A stretch of DNA of 64,000 nt from Burkholderia sp. Ax-1724 (lineage in GTDB: Bacteria > Pseudomonadota > Gammaproteobacteria > Burkholderiales > Burkholderiaceae): assembly GCF_011752995.1 (NCBI RefSeq), contig NZ_VWWL01000018.1, positions 119,017-183,016 on the forward strand, given 5' to 3'. The notes beneath the pieces are model-generated. The model was not told where the DNA came from. It saw only the letters and a list, made by a program, of their open reading frames with translations, and made no database searches. Below, piece by piece: positions 62,922 to 64,000 of this stretch (the stretch's first letter is position 1; every line of letters begins with the position of its first letter). Position numbers and translations under genes: made by a program.

Positions 62922-63698
62922 ATGGCTTACGAAAACATTCTGGTTGAGGCGCGAGGACGGGTCGGGTTGATCACATTGAATCGTCCGAAGGCACTGAACG
63001 CGCTAAACGATGCGTTGATGGACGAACTGGGCACCGCGTTGCGCGAGTTCGATGCCGATGAGGCGATCGGCGCGATTGTCGTGACCGGTAGCGAGAAGGC
63101 GTTCGCGGCGGGGGCCGACATCGGCATGATGGCGACCTATACCTATATGGACGTCTACAAAGGCGACTACATCACGCGCAACTGGGAAGCGGTGCGTTCG
63201 ATCCGTAAGCCGATCATTGCTGCGGTGGCGGGCTTCGCGCTAGGCGGCGGCTGCGAGCTCGCGATGATGTGCGACATCATTTTTGCTGCCGACACGGCGA
63301 AGTTCGGTCAACCGGAAATCAAGCTCGGCATCATGCCGGGAGCGGGCGGCACGCAGCGATTGCCGCGCGCGGTGTCGAAAGCAAAGGCGATGGACCTCTG
63401 CTTGACGGCCCGTTTTATGGACGCAGCCGAGGCCGAGCGTGCCGGACTGGTTTCGCGCGTGATTCCGGCCGCGTCGCTGCTTGACGAAGCGGTTGCTGCA
63501 GCCGCGACTATTGCCGAATTCCCGTTACCGGCAGTGATGATGGTCAAGGAGTCGGTCAACCGCGCCTATGAAACGACGCTCGCGGAGGGCGTGCATTTCG
63601 AGCGTCGCCTGTTCCATTCGCTCTTCGCTACCGAAGATCAGAAGGAGGGAATGGCCGCATTCGTGGAGAAGCGCAAACCGGTTTTCAAGCACCGTTAA
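62922..63698 (+). CDS. Enoyl-CoA hydratase (PaaF-like)
   Basis: The 258-residue protein has the crotonase motifs GSEKAFAAGADIGMMAT and AVAGFALGGGCELAMMCDIIFAADTAKFGQPEIKLGIMPGAGGTQRLPRAVSKAKAMDLCLT. The two Glu of true hydratases are present (CELAMM and QPEIKLG). It probably does a beta-oxidation step of the phenylacetate path, like PaaF, though a general short-chain enoyl-CoA hydratase is possible. ATG 62922 has GGAGGCGG upstream. It shares the palindrome-bearing gap with paaN. Confidence 0.9.
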   Translation: MAYENILVEARGRVGLITLNRPKALNALNDALMDELGTALREFDADEAIGAIVVTGSEKAFAAGADIGMMATYTYMDVYKGDYITRNWEAVRSIRKPIIAAVAGFALGGGCELAMMCDIIFAADTAKFGQPEIKLGIMPGAGGTQRLPRAVSKAKAMDLCLTARFMDAAEAERAGLVSRVIPAASLLDEAVAAAATIAEFPLPAVMMVKESVNRAYETTLAEGVHFERRLFHSLFATEDQKEGMAAFVEKRKPVFKHR

Positions 63699-63718
63699 TA
63701 CGCTTGTCAAAATATTGC

Positions 63719-63747
63719 TTGCAAGTCCTGATGGCGGCGACTAGAAT
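63719..63747 (+). promoter_or_regulatory. Upstream rrn promoter candidate
   Basis: TTGCAA at 63719-63724 and TAGAAT at 63742-63747 are spaced by exactly 17 bp, just after the enoyl-CoA hydratase stop. Confidence 0.55.
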
Positions 63748-63850
63748 TCCGCTCTTTCGTGTTCCGCCCAGCGGGGCACGGGGAAGCGGGAGGCCCTGGA
63801 TGGCAGGGGTTTTCGCGGCGCAGGCAGGTTGGGCAGTGTGTTAAAACCTG

Positions 63851-63879
63851 TTGACGGCGTGCCGGAAAGTCTCCATAAT
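63851..63879 (+). promoter_or_regulatory. Main rrn promoter
   Basis: TTGACG at 63851-63856 and CATAAT at 63874-63879 are spaced by 17 bp, close to consensus. Transcription would begin near 63886. Confidence 0.75.
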
Positions 63880-63954
63880 CTCGTTTCTCTGCTGCAGACG
63901 CAGCGACGCGAACGAAGCGGTGCCGGGTGGTTTGGGTGCTGTGAGTTTGTGGAC

Positions 63955-63964
63955 TGATCTTTAA
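63955..63964 (+). promoter_or_regulatory. rrn boxA antitermination element
   Basis: TGATCTTTAA differs at one position from the E. coli rrn boxA TGCTCTTTAA. It should load the Nus factors on the rRNA leader. Confidence 0.7.
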
Positions 63965-64000
63965 AAACCAACAGCCGATAAGTGTGGGCGCTTGATGCGG

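Larger units (their letters stand above)
63699..64000 (+). other. Leader of a ribosomal RNA operon (16S lies beyond the window)
   Basis: The region holds two sigma70 promoters, a boxA-like element and the motif CAGCCGATAAGTGTGGGCGC typical of the DNA just before 16S rRNA in Burkholderia. No 16S sequence itself is present by base 64000. No protein-coding gene is supported. Confidence 0.75.

Noticed and set aside
63886..64000. 16S rRNA gene start inside the window
   Set aside because: Only leader sequence is present; the mature 16S 5' end motif does not appear before base 64000.

Overview
The window is GC-rich, densely coded chromosomal DNA from a betaproteobacterium, most likely Paraburkholderia or Burkholderia sensu lato. 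This rests on gene content and order: hemA-prfA-prmC-grxD-ubiX, rpe-gph-trpE with trpGDC, mltA/apaG, a PaaN/PaaG/PaaI/PaaK phenylacetate block, ugpBAEC, a Gram-negative porin of the Burkholderia type, and the leader of a ribosomal RNA operon at the right edge. No 16S rRNA, tRNA, CRISPR array, insertion sequence or prophage gene lies inside the window.

Layout. 1-6.9 kb: a truncated flavoprotein, small conserved proteins, a methyltransferase, a DUF1415 protein, a TetR/MFS divergent pair with a clear operator, and a nitroreductase. 7.1-8.5 kb: an AT-richer three-gene accessory unit, an orphan type VI secretion Hcp coupled to a DUF3592 membrane protein and an unrecognised glycine-rich protein. 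8.9-15.1 kb: an MFS sugar/acid-type transporter, a YegD-like Hsp70, a cold-shock protein with long leader, an amino-acid permease and a DODA-type dioxygenase. 15.3-20.6 kb: the hemA-to-ubiX housekeeping run and an atypical response regulator. 20.9-27.4 kb: a small membrane protein, aminopeptidase P, a HAD phosphatase, an AsmA-like protein, EttA and a DUF3761 protein. 27.5-31.9 kb: the glycerol-3-phosphate ABC transporter ugpBAEC. 32.2-39.7 kb: a single orphan gene, ychF, a UbiH-like hydroxylase, dsbC, an M61 peptidase and azoR.

39.8-55.9 kb is the tryptophan region on the minus strand: rpe, gph, a short leader peptide with three Trp codons and attenuator-like hairpins, trpE, then trpG-trpD-trpC, a CYTH protein and ung. 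trpE and trpG are separated by about 8.5 kb holding a catabolic cassette: a divergent LysR regulator and leuC-leuD-pdxA-alpha/beta hydrolase-MFS-porin. The LeuCD/PdxA pair resembles the isomerise-then-oxidatively-decarboxylate logic of leucine synthesis, and the hydrolase keeps the fluoroacetate dehalogenase active-site set. This cassette is the best candidate for an undescribed pathway in the window.

56.3-64 kb: apaG, a small membrane protein, mltA, the phenylacetate genes paaK-paaI-paaG-paaN divergent from an enoyl-CoA hydratase with a TetR-type palindrome between them, and finally tandem sigma70 promoters and a boxA-like element that lead into an rRNA operon beyond the window. Functions are assigned from recognisable motifs and family knowledge only. 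No database search was run.
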